64,000 nt of DNA. Source: Xiphias gladius. Taxonomy: Eukaryota > Chordata > Actinopteri > Istiophoriformes > Xiphiidae. Both the position numbers and the translations under genes were made by a program. Numbering within the stretch: the stretch's first letter is position 1; each line of letters begins with the position of its first letter. The stretch is from NCBI RefSeq assembly GCF_016859285.1, contig NC_053421.1:7520600-7584599 (forward strand). Direction: 5' to 3'. The notes beneath the pieces are model-generated. The model did no database searches, was not told where the DNA came from, and saw only the letters and a program-made list of their open reading frames with translations. Shown here in pieces: positions 1 through 10,900 of this stretch.

Positions 1-3000
1 GGCAAACGAGGAACAGGTCTTGGGTCAGGTGGGGTTGTACGTTTATCCTAAGAATAAAATAATTTGGAATGATGTGAATGGCACTAGGGTAAGATTTTGA
101 GACTAAAACACAACCTTGTTCATTTGAAAATGATTTGAAATTGTCATAAAAAAAGAATCAATGTTTTTGAGTATGAAGACAATGCACGGAAACCCAAAGT
201 TGGACAAAATTATTATGTTGTCTTGTGTGCAGATTTCCCTACCTGGTATATTTTCCTGGGCTGATGACTAAATAAACTAGCAGTAGCTGACACTCCAAAA
301 TGGCTTTCCAAAATAAATAATGATTCTAAAATAACATTTGGTCTTTTTTTTTTTTCCTCTTTAAATTAAACATTTCAAAAGTTTGGTAAAAATGCATTGC
401 ACCGACACTAGCAGTAGATAAAGAATGTTACCAGACCTCTGGAGAAACATGCCGGTTGGCGAGAGTTGGCATCTTCCACTCTGATATGGGCTCTTTGCTG
501 GCAGGTTTAGGCTGTTCCACTGAGCGGTTCACAGGGACCCGAGCAGGAAGCTGAAGTTCGTGGTTCCCACCATAAGTAGAAATGCTTACCGGAACAACTG
601 ATTGCAAATCTCAAAGAAAAAAACAGGAGAAATTAAAAAAACAAAAACAAAAAAAACTCAAGTTGCAAACCATGTCCATTCCAGTGTTTTGCCATTTGCA
701 ATTAAAAACTCTCCTTCTACCTGTGGGATGTTCCTCCTCCTTGGTATTCAAAAGCTGTTTGTTCCCAGCTTTAAGGTTACGTATGGCCACCTCCAGGAGC
801 CCAGCTGGCCTGGCATTTAATGCTTGGGCTTTGTGTAGAATTGAAGTTGCTTTGATCACATTACCTTAACAGGAATGAGGTAGGAAAAATGGCACTTTAA
901 ATATGTTGTGCAGAAAGGCTGTCTAGACAAGTACTCACTTCACTGACTGAGCAAAGTTTGAAGCATTACACAGTTGTAAGAGTACTGGACACTGGCTAAC
1001 CTTAAGCTACATGCTATCAATTTTAGAGTTGCTATGATCATTGCTGCAAATAGTAATTCCTCATGTATTCCATTAATTACCATGTACTCAAATTGCATGC
1101 ATTTTGTTTGTGTTTATCTCTTCCATATATCAGATTTCTGGGAAATGAAAATAAGTAATGATCCATAATACCTTGAGAGACCTCAAACTGGGCGTGTGCT
1201 ATGTGGACAAAGGCAAAGCCTTTGCAATTGGATCTTGCAACTATGAAGTGGTCCTGTGCTTCATCTGGATCTTCAATCCTGCAGAAAAAGAAATGTGGTT
1301 ATACATAATTAGCACATGACATAACCTTTTTAGGGTTTTACCATCTAATAGATGTCATACAAAAATACTTATCATCCATTCACAGAATTACAATGCGACA
1401 AAATTCTCAAATCAAATCAAGATATCGTGTGTGTCTTATAGATATCTATCTATCTCTCTATCTATCTATCTAATTTAAATTGCATTCAAGTAAGGAATTG
1501 AAAAAGCATTTCAGAAACAGGTGAACCTTTTACCAACTGAATTCTTAGAACATACAGATTTTTGTGTTTATGTATATTCTATCCATATTGCCCAACCCTA
1601 ACCACACCTACAATGAAAAGTCACCAGCCCACACCAAAAAATCCCAGGCTGTAATGCAGATATAGTATTGTCATCCACTTACCCCTTGAGTTCTGCATAT
1701 CTGACCAGTATTCTGGCATAGCAGGCGTTTTTGCTATATTGTCTGATTGGCAGCCTGGAGAAGATTTTAGAATAACAATCCTTGAGTTTGTTGAGGAGGC
1801 TGATGTCTGTGTGAGGGTTGCCGCTTTTCTCCAGGTTCATCAGATATGTCCAACAGGACTCGGGGGAATTTGTTTTGATGACCTGGTCAAAACTGTAAGT
1901 TACATCTGCCAGAGAGAAACAACATATGAAAACAGTCAGTACACTAAATGCACATCGTTCACACAGTTATAAAGGTGTCACTGACTAATCAACAAACAGC
2001 AGAGCATTCGGTGTAGCATATTTTCAAGGTCATACAGTACCTTCCATTCTCGAGGAGTCCCGTGTGTCATGTGTGTGAAGGAGTGTGGTGGTGGTGTCCA
2101 CAGCTGCATGGTCCTCCCAAGGGCAATGCTCTGGACTGAGAGCTGGTGGCTGAGAACACAGCAATACAGAGCTGTTGTATTGCTCTCATATGAACTCCGG
2201 ACAATGTTCGGCCCGGACATTGTACAGAGTTGCCTTTTCACACATGTAGCACGCAACAGCAGATTGTCTGTGTCAAATATGTTCTCACTCACTGAAAATA
2301 TTCTGTTTAGTTCAGGCGAGGGGAGGTGCCTGGGTAGAGCGTGCAGGACGCAGGACATGATGCTAAAAGTACCCTGCGAAAATCGCAGTGTGTCGTTTAC
2401 AGCACATTAAAGATGGCGGACGGTGCTACTGACTCATCTGTACTCAACCCTCAGGTGTTTGTATTCATCAGGTTTCGTACCAGTTCTATGATAGAAACCC
2501 TATCATCACATCCACTCACTTGCTGTGATGCATGCGCATTATATATCCATTTTTGATGACAAACATTTTTCTCTCCCAAGCGTCTGTGGGATTTCTCGCC
2601 AGGGGTTCGAAGCAATTTGGCGTCTATATCTATGTTACTATATCAACATGCATTATTGTTGATGAAAAAGGAACAGGATTGGATTGTCTAATATTTTTGC
2701 ATCTTTCCAGAGTTAATTACTAAAATCAGTTGGATGAAAACTTATTTGAAAGCAGTTTGCTTTAGTTTTACTAAAGTGGGTCAAACTAGACTGGAAGGTT
2801 TTTCTTTGACTAATACAAGACTAAAATGTCCGAATTTTTTTTTTTTTTTCAGAAGTAAGCCAAAGACTAAATCTAAAAATAGCTGATGAAATTAACACTA
2901 GTTTCAAAGACGAATCATGTAAATGTGCGTAACGCTGGAGCTCCTTGTACAACCTCTCTTCAAAACAAGACTCCATTTTGTTATTTGGAGCATGTGCAGT

Positions 3001-5718
3001 CAGCGCACTTGCTATGCATACAAGCCACGTGGTCACAAATTTTGGGCTGCACCCGGATGTCCACATAGGGTTCTGCGTGGATCACGACATTTACGCGACG
3101 CACACCAAAGTGGACCTTCGTGGACAGAAGGTATGAATTGGCCTTTACAGTGCATGTGTGAAAGCATTATAAGAGAAATATATAACACTTCTTTTTCCAG
3201 CTTAGACTGAAAATCTTTGCTGAAAAGAGCATTGATAATGTAAACAGCTGAGAGTTGATTCTGAAATTGTGTAGATCCAAACTACTGTAAGATGTTTATA
3301 CTCACTGTAACTAAATCTCCATCGCTAGCATTTTTCTTCGAGGACGATAGCCCAAATAATGGGTTCATGTTTGAACCAGATGTTTGCCTGTGACAAAATT
3401 AAACAAGTATCAACAAAATATGAAACACTTGAAAAGAAACCTATTATTAAACATTTGATTTACACAGTCAAGAACTAGTATGCAAAGTGAATGAGGGAAA
3501 TAACACAAATCACAAAATTCTATTTCATACATTACATCGGTGTCATGACTCAATACTTTTTCAAGGGTTGCCACATGGTTTTTCAGCAGTATATACGTAT
3601 AATGAAACAAAAGCAGTGCATATGAGAAAGGAGATAATACTTCAGCCAACCAAAGCGCTGCTTTTTTTTTTTTTTTTTAAACAGATGTTTTAAAATGTGT
3701 GGTGAATTCTTTAATTCAACAATAACACAAACCAAAAAACACACAAAAAAAGTCTGTTTTCTCCATTGCAGGTTTCTAAAGTAACATTTGGGTAACCCCT
3801 GCATTCCTTGCAAGGGACAACAGTAAAAGTAATGTTAACTTGTCTTCAGTGTAAGCAGTATTATATTTAGTTTAATTTAACAAAACTGTTCCATATTGCA
3901 TCGCAGTCAATCAAATTAAAGCCATTTGTAAATAAATGTTATAAAAAGTTACCTGGACAAACTGGGGGGGATTGATGGATCACTTCTCTTTGAGGGCATC
4001 CCATGGAAGTAGTCATCATCATCCTTTTCTGGGATAGAGAAGGGTACCACAGGAACTCTCCCTGGCTTTAAATCAAAAGGTGAGAACAAAACTTCAAAAC
4101 TTCAAGGACTTTTTGGTAATTAGTTTCATTGAGTCTTTGAAAAAAAAAAAAAGTATGGTACAGTAATTTGTAATAACACACGCAAGGATGAAATGTAACT
4201 CTCACCATGCCAACTGCTCTCTTGCGTTGAGATCCAGCTCTCCAGCCTGGTAGTTGGTCATCTGATGATCCACCAAAGGGCTCAGTCCTGAAGTGCAGAA
4301 ATCAACATAAGATTTCACATTCTGTAAATCAAACAGAGGCCTTATTAAACACTGAAAGCTGTATTTTTATTCTTACCCTGAACCAAAAATACTGGGGAGT
4401 TGTAAGTCGCCTGTCCCATCTGATATTCTGCTTACTTTTTGGAATTCTGAGCCTTTTTTGACAGAATCGTGCACATTACTGTTGGGCAATACTGACAGAA
4501 AGAAACACAGCAAAATATGAAAATCAGATTGGAAAGCATAACAAGCATAAAGACAATGTTAAGTTAATATAATATTTGATAATACTGCACTGTAACTGTA
4601 AACTCTGACCTTCTCAATTGCTGTACACTAGTCAAATAATTTAACCATATGTCATGGAATAAAACATGAATAAATACCCACATGGTACATTTTCCTTGTC
4701 CTCTGAACAGAGGTGGTGTGTTTTCCCTTTCTGCATGGTTTGCAAGGCAGCCTCCAGCAATTCCTTCGGTTTGGCACCCAGTTCAATAGCATTCTGCAAT
4801 ATGTAAATGCTTCTCTTTGTGTTGCCTGGTAAGATGAAAGAGCAGACACTGTAACAAACCAGATAACATGACTTGAGAATGTATTCATTCGCACAAGGAG
4901 AACAAAAAGCACATCTCTCTACCTTGAGAATGCTCAAACTTTGCGTGTGCAATGTGAACAAATGCAAAGTTCTGGCTGTGAGCTCTTGCCACGTTGAAGT
5001 TGGCTTCTGCCTCATTGACATCTTGAATACTAATAAAAAGAGAAAAAGACAAAGACAGACTAAATGCCAACACTACTATTTTTACAAAAAATTCAAAATC
5101 ACTTCCTTAATATGGGGCTTTTCATAAAACTCAAAGAGACTTCATAAAAACATTACATTGTATAGATATTTGTACAGTGAAATGAATGGTAAAGCATTTT
5201 TTAAGTTATTATTGCTGCTTTCATAAAAATCATGCCTAGTGTAATTAAAACTAGAAAGGGGACAAAGGTCTTGAGACACAAGTAAAAATTCTGATTACTT
5301 ACGCTTTTAGTTCTGCAAATCTGACCAACATCCTGGCATAGCTCTCATTCTGACAGTGTTTGCCCAGTGGCATATTGGAGAAAACTCTGGTATAAAAGTC
5401 AATGAGTCTGGTGAGGTGGTTATGATTCAAGTGAGGGTCCCCTTTCTTCTCCAGGTCCATTAAATATGAGAGACACGATTCAGGTGAGTTTGAGCCGATG
5501 ACCTGGTTAATATTGTCTGTGTCATCTGTAACAAGAGCAAAGTGCCGTGACTTGATAAAGTACAGACATACGGTATGGATACTGATGTATATGGATTTTA
5601 CAGTAACAAGATTACATGGATTATCATTACCTTCATTGAGATACTTTTTAATTTTGTTGAGCTTTTGGTGAAGCATGGCAAGCTGCTGCTTTCTGTCTGT
5701 ATGCTCTTCTTCCTCCAT
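1..5718 (-). CDS. ttk: Dual-specificity protein kinase TTK/Mps1, N-terminal part (gene runs off left edge)
   Basis: Spindle-assembly-checkpoint kinase acting at kinetochores; only the region before the kinase domain is in the window. Exons read on the minus strand: 5718-5631 (ATG directly after the acceptor; starts [16 protein letters not shown]), 5525-5303, 5029-4923, 4825-4682, 4491-4377, 4287-4206, 4065-3953, 3387-3306 (or to 3302), 1905-1683, 1278-1172, 864-721, 609-590, 550 to 437 or 432, and possibly 47 to the edge. Phases agree at all joins except 3306/1905, which needs the donor 4 nt further on. About 520 residues are visible. Similarity to human TTK includes [30 protein letters not shown] and a tryptophan motif (SEWKMPTLA, like human NHWQIPELA). 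The TPR exons occur twice. The gene is head-to-head with ebag9. Identity is confident; exact exon ends in the linkers are less so. Confidence 0.9.
721..1905 (-). other. ttk: ttk TPR module, copy 2 (tandem internal duplicate)
   Basis: Exons 1905-1683 (223 nt), 1278-1172 (107 nt) and 864-721 (144 nt) encode a second TPR module with the same exon sizes and phases as copy 1. Landmarks are [53 protein letters not shown] and [17 protein letters not shown]. By hand count about 36 of 67 residues in the first exon match copy 1. No frame-breaking change is seen. The end of this copy (RNL...KQLL) looks nearer to human TTK than copy 1 does. It has no start codon context or promoter of its own, so it reads as part of the same gene. 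Confidence 0.85.
1439..1472. repeat. (TATC)n microsatellite in a ttk intron
   Basis: Interrupted tetranucleotide run of ATCT units between the first and second exons of TPR copy 2. Confidence 0.85.
1906..3301. other. Large ttk intron between the two repeated modules
   Basis: No coding exon was recognised here. It holds the hairpin pair, a plus-strand YY1-like AAGATGGCGG (2410-2419) and a CpG-bearing stretch around 3000-3130 unlike the AT-rich flanks. I looked for a second copy of the lysine-rich first coding exon (phase 0 to 1) and did not find one. An inserted mobile element is the simplest explanation for the odd composition. Confidence 0.4.
2149..2230. repeat. Two adjacent inverted repeats (hairpins) in a ttk intron
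   Basis: AGCAATAC (about 2150) pairs with GTATTGCT (to about 2174). Immediately after, arms at 2192-2206 and 2216-2230 (AACTCCGGACAATGT against AACTCTGTACAATGT read in reverse complement) pair across a short GC-rich centre; 13 of 15 positions agree. Function unknown. Could be part of a foldback element. Confidence 0.6.
4682..5525 (-). other. ttk: ttk TPR module, copy 1 (three exons)
   Basis: Exons 5525-5303 (223 nt), 5029-4923 (107 nt) and 4825-4682 (144 nt) encode the TPR-like helical domain that in human TTK mediates dimerisation and kinetochore targeting. Landmarks are [30 protein letters not shown], an AIQD segment, [17 protein letters not shown] and [17 protein letters not shown]. Entry phase is 1 and exit phase is 1, so the module can be added or removed without shifting the frame. 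It follows a short lysine-rich first coding exon, as in the human protein. Confidence 0.9.
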
Positions 5719-6370
5719 CTGAAATTGAAGAGCATGTAAATACAAAACGTTGCCCGGATAACAACGGGGAGCACTCTTGCATGACAATATTCACCAAAAC
5801 ACCAAATACCTTTAAAAACTATCGGAATTTAATGTTTCTTTCATTGTATGAAATGTGGATTAGTCATACACAAGATTTCAAACCTTTTAAAAGCTCTTGC
5901 AGGTCACTCTTCTAATTCGGTAACGTTATACCATTTCACGTATCAATAGAGACCATAGTTAAGAACTCCAAAAAAATATCTGTACCGTTAATTTACCACA
6001 ACGAATTGCAGCTTTGTGGGTCGTTTGTTCTTCATAATAGCGTTACTGTAATAATTAATTTACCTGACGATACCTGGTATGTTGTTTTGTTGACATAACA
6101 ATATTTATATTAAAAGTTTAAACGAAATATGTATGATAAATAACTAATTGCACACCGTTCTTCATTTACAAAAGTATTTCCTTTCGTGTTTACAAATTGA
6201 GTTAGCTCGGTTAGCTAGTTAGCCATCATGTAGCGCTGTTGTCAACGACAACTAGCTTAGCGAATAGTTTACCCTGTAGGTCCCGCAAACTCAGTTGAAG
6301 TTAAACATTTATAAATAAGTGTATCTGCAATAACATTAAAATAATGCATTTCCAGTGGAAAACGCCTCAC

Positions 6371-6530
6371 CTTGTTTATGCTGTCATTAATCCCTTTTCA
6401 CTTACGGAGCATTGAAAAAAGGTCGGGTTCAACTGCCAGTTTTCAAATATGCCACTTCCGTCCAAGTCGTGTGTTGATTGGGTAGTTTGTGGTGACGACG
6501 GGGTGCGTTCGGGTTTCAAACTATTGAGGG
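6371..6530 (-). promoter_or_regulatory. ttk: ttk 5' non-coding exon and G2/M-type promoter motifs
   Basis: A donor (gtgagg after AACAAG) ends a likely non-coding first exon at 6371; small ATGs in it hit stops at once. Just upstream on the minus strand are two TTTGAA (CHR-like) motifs (6442-6447 and 6515-6520), an ETS-like CGGAAGT (6454-6460) and a CCAAT box (6477-6481). CHR plus CCAAT is the known signature of DREAM/MuvB-regulated G2/M genes, which include TTK. The transcription start itself cannot be read from sequence. Confidence 0.55.
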
Positions 6531-7979
6531 CCTTCAGTCACGGGGGCAACTTTTCCTACATTTAATGAAAATGTGTAATAAATCACACAGAATTAATTTA
6601 CCATTGTGTATTTTATACTTCAGTAGTTACGTAAGGGAGTTTGTTTCATTCGACAGGATTTATATTTCCATCAACAGAATTCATTTTCAAATACAAAGAT
6701 GACAGCAGTAAGGCTTCCTGTTTGTCTGGAACAAAAGGACAATATTACGTTCCTAGCCATAATTAGCGGGAAAAAATGAATGGAAATAAGTTCTGTGAAA
6801 AACATGCTGGAAGAAAAATAAATCTTTTGAAGTTACGATTAAAAAAACAGTCTGTCGCTCACCACATATGATGCATGTTCTTATACAATGTGTGTAGGGG
6901 CGATACACGTCTCTCGTATGTGCTGTCTACTAATATGTCACCTGAATCTGTGTGAGGTGAAATATACAAAACTAAGCACCTTCCCTCTTGCATGTGTTGT
7001 GACAGTTAATTTAGAACTGTATGTACCTACATTTCTATGTATATACCTTATCTTTATGTACAATCTATGGTTCAAACTCCAATTCAATGAGGAATTCGTG
7101 TACGGAAATGAAAATGGTATTTGTTAGTGGTCCAATTTCCTCAAACACATGAATGCAGCAGCACCACGCTGCACTTCCCTGTTCCTGCTCCTCCCAGCTC
7201 AAAGATGGCAGCCACGGGACAGAGATGAGCGACGACACAAATTTAGGAGTTTTGTCATGAAATCGCATTGGGGTGTGCAGCTGTTACATGCATGGTTTTG
7301 ACATGACAGTGATATAATTTTTCACTCCCAATGTGTCGTCTTACGAAGACAATTAAAGGGTTCAGAAATATCATGTTTTCCTGTGGGCGAAGCTAGCAAG
7401 CAACGGTTAGCAAATAAATGAACTTGTCTCTTCTGCCACACAAAAAGAAAGCAGCTGCTCTGCGTACGGTGCATTAACATCTTACAAGGCGAGTAACGCT
7501 AACAGTGTGTATGATATCAAAGGTGCAAAAATCCAATGTGTAGAAAATTTAGTGTCGTTAATTTAGCTAAAATACTGGTAGTGCTTGTATTATATCTGTC
7601 GTGAACCTCAGTTCGATCTTTTTGTTCTACGGTGAGATTTACGTATTTAACAAAAGTATAAATCTGGTAGTATAATTATAATTACACACAAGCAGGGTAG
7701 CATTTTAGTAAGAGGCTAGAATCACAGCTGTCCAGATTATGAATAATGGGACCGGTCGGTGGTACATTATGTTCGTGTACGCCAACACATTTCTTTACAA
7801 GGACTGACTCCTGGTCAGCTGTTCTCAATTTTATTCTACCCTGCATAAATATTGATCAGCTGGAGACTTGCTTTACTACACATCCTGATACTCTGGAGCA
7901 AAACGAGACACGCATGTGCATCATTGTAAACCCAGATGCTGATATTATCTCTGTTCTTTCCCACCAGTTCAGTTTCATC
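6531..7979. other. Intergenic/5' region between ttk and ebag9
   Basis: AT-rich, without a supportable coding region. A YY1-like AAGATGGC at 7202-7209 in a slightly GC-richer patch (about 7140-7240) is a candidate ebag9 start region. The non-coding first exon(s) of ebag9 should lie here or just upstream of 7980, but I cannot place them. Confidence 0.4.
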
Positions 7980-10900
7980 ATGGCCATCACTCAGTTCCGT
8001 CTCTTCAAGATCTGCACATGTCTAGCCAGCTTGCTTTCTTTCTTTAAAAGGTTGATATGCAGGTGAGCACAACTGAACGCTTCACGGATGCCATGTCCAG
8101 TACCCCGATAAACGCTCTTCCCTTTATGGAAGTCTTGCCAATGTCACTCTGCTTTCTTTATTTGAAAACATAAATACATGAAAAAAATGTTAACTTTATA
8201 CCCTTTAGAAAGTGACAGGATCTTCTGGTGAAATGTGCATTTATCTGATCCACAACTAAATCTCTCTTCATTCGTTTAAAGAACATTAAATTGGCAACAT
8301 TTTTAACCATGGTTGGCAGAACAATCTCTTCACACTGAGGACATCTGACCTTAGCGCTTGATAACAATGTCCTATCAGTTGTTGCTTTTGAAAATATTGA
8401 TTTAGTTCCTCTTGACATTTTATCTTATTGTGTTACTCTGCAGGACTGGAAGGGGGCGTAAGCTCAGTGGTGATCAAATAACTCTCCCAACAACAGTGGA
8501 TTTTTCATCATCAGTGCCAAAGCAGGTCAGTAATACATCAAGGAACAGCACGAGCCCTGACAAATTCAGAGCCTTGCCATCAGTATTTGGAAAGGAAAAC
8601 TGATGTAACTACTGGACAAACTTTCTAATTTTGCATATATTTGCTTATACTCATAAACTCCTACACAGACTCCTGCTCTTGAATTCCACTGACAAATTTG
8701 GCTTCAAATTGAATTTTATGTTCTAGTCTGCGCAGCCAGAGATTGAAGAATGGAGCTCGTGGGATGAAGAGGCTCCTACAAGTATTAAGATTGAAGGTGG
8801 CAACGGAAACGTTTCCCCTCCACCCAACGATGTCGATGAAGAGCCTGACTACTTCAAAGACATGGCTCCCACCATCAGGAAAACACAGAAGGTATGTCCA
8901 CAGGAAGGGCAGCTCATCCATATTGTATTGCAGCTTCAATTATATTAATTATTTAGTTAAAAGAATACTTAGGCATTTTGAAAATGTCTTTTGTTTTTTT
9001 TTTTTGTTTTTTTTTGTTTTTTTAGCAAAGGTCATATAAATTTAATCTCTGTGCATTCAATAACGACATAGCTCCATGATGCGTTTGCCCTAGCCTTTCA
9101 CAAAGACAGGTTAAGCGTAATACTGTAGCAGCTCAGGGTTTCCGGGATGAAATTCTGTAGCCAAGCTGGTAAACCACCTGACACATGTTGTCTTGTGATC
9201 ACTTTAGTTAATAGGTGACAGCATAAACAAAAGTGCTCTCTAAAGGTAAATGTATTTTTTTTCATAAAAGTGTACTTATTTTTATGCTGTTGGGAGAGTT
9301 GGTCTTTGTGTCAGGTGAGGTAGCCCATCTCTGCTCTCAAACATGACAAGAAACCTTGCAACTCTGTACGCTCTGTATCTTACTAGCTGGCAAGCCTGTC
9401 ACCTCTATATCCATGATTCAGATGGATTTTCTTTTGACTTAAGAAAGTATTCAAAGCCGGGAAGTTAACCATGTGGACAGAAGCTCTGAGATACTGTGTT
9501 CAGCCACTGCTTCCAGTTGTTGGTCATGGAAAGCTGCAGTATATAAGCTAACCACTTGTTCAGATAGATAGATAGATAGGTAGATTACTTTATTGATCCC
9601 AAAGGGAAAACACAGCGTCATTTTCTATTCCTAGATATGTTACAGTAAATACAAACACACACTAAGATGTGTAAACAAGTTTTTTTGACTTGTTGTAAGG
9701 CATCTTTGACAGAGCAACAACCTCTCTCCTTTTTTTGTGCAGAAATAGACAAAGCACGCCTCTGATCAACCACTGTAGTGGACATGCAACGATGAAATAA
9801 ATTTCAACCCACACATGTACGTCTCGATAATCTAGAAAATGATAAAATTTCCCAAATTGGTGGTCATTCCTTTTTAATAAAATCAATAAACAGGTAAATG
9901 GTAAACTAAAATGATGCCTGCTAGGATAGATTATATAATAATGTGGTTTCATCTTTTATTAAACCTTGATTGAAATATCAGGTTATACCAGTATATAAAA
10001 TCTCCACTAATAGGAATGTATCGGCTGACTGATTGAAATGCTGATTTCCTCACGATTTCCTTGTATTTCCTAGTAATAATTTCCTTGAGATGCTTATAAT
10101 GTATATGAACATTATTTAGATATAATGTAAATACATGAAAACATGCCCTAATGCACAGAATAGGACATCTGCATGTTTAATAACAAATGACATTGTAATT
10201 TTCTTGAGTTTTGCCTAATTTAGATAGAAAAACTACTGACATCTATGCCTGTTATGGGATTGTGATGCATCAAGTGCCTCAGTTAAAGTCTGAGCTCCTC
10301 TCCTGTCTCTCTGGTTTCCACATTGCAGATAGTGCTGAAGAAAAGGGAGCCTTTGAACTACCTGGTGCCTGATGGCTCAGCAGGATTCTCCAGCAGACTG
10401 GCAGCCTCTCAGGATATGATGACCTTCAATCCACCCTCTGTGAGTTACAGTTTTACACCATCTGGTGCTTCAGGCAGATTTTCATGCTCCTCACACATCC
10501 AGGGTCTTTGTTATTTGATCGTTGGAAGGTTTAGAACCAAGCAGAGTTTCTGGTGTAGAGTAGTATAAAACGAAATGCAGCTCTGTCAAAATATATACAC
10601 AAATTTTTCACACAATTATTACGTGAAAAATCATCAATAACAAAATGAAAGAAACAGTAAAAGACTGAAATAAACAAGCAGATTTGTTACGTATGTATGT
10701 AGACTATAGGTTATACACTCTCTATAGGCTACTTTAAAACAGCAGATGTAAGAGATATCAGTCGAAAATGTAATATGTGAGAGGGTGCTGGAATGGAAAG
10801 GGAAGGTAAAAGTTCCTGTGTAATTTGTTAGGCTTGCACAGAAAGTTTTTTTAAAGCTACACGAGGCAAGACTTAAATGTAAGTATTCAAACATACTATC

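Noticed and set aside
721..1905. Copy 2 of the ttk TPR exons as a separate gene or as bub1/bub1b
   Set aside because: Same strand and exon order as copy 1, no start codon or promoter context of its own, and the following exon carries TTK-type motifs ([13 protein letters not shown]); BUB1-family proteins lack these.
2585..2625. GGTTCGAAGC resembling a tRNA T-loop
   Set aside because: No matching A box, anticodon stem or acceptor stem can be folded around it.
3000..3140. Plus-strand exon-like segment ending in ACAGAAG/GTATGA within the ttk intron
   Set aside because: The donor-like site is isolated, the encoded peptide matches nothing known to me and the patch looks like part of an inserted element.
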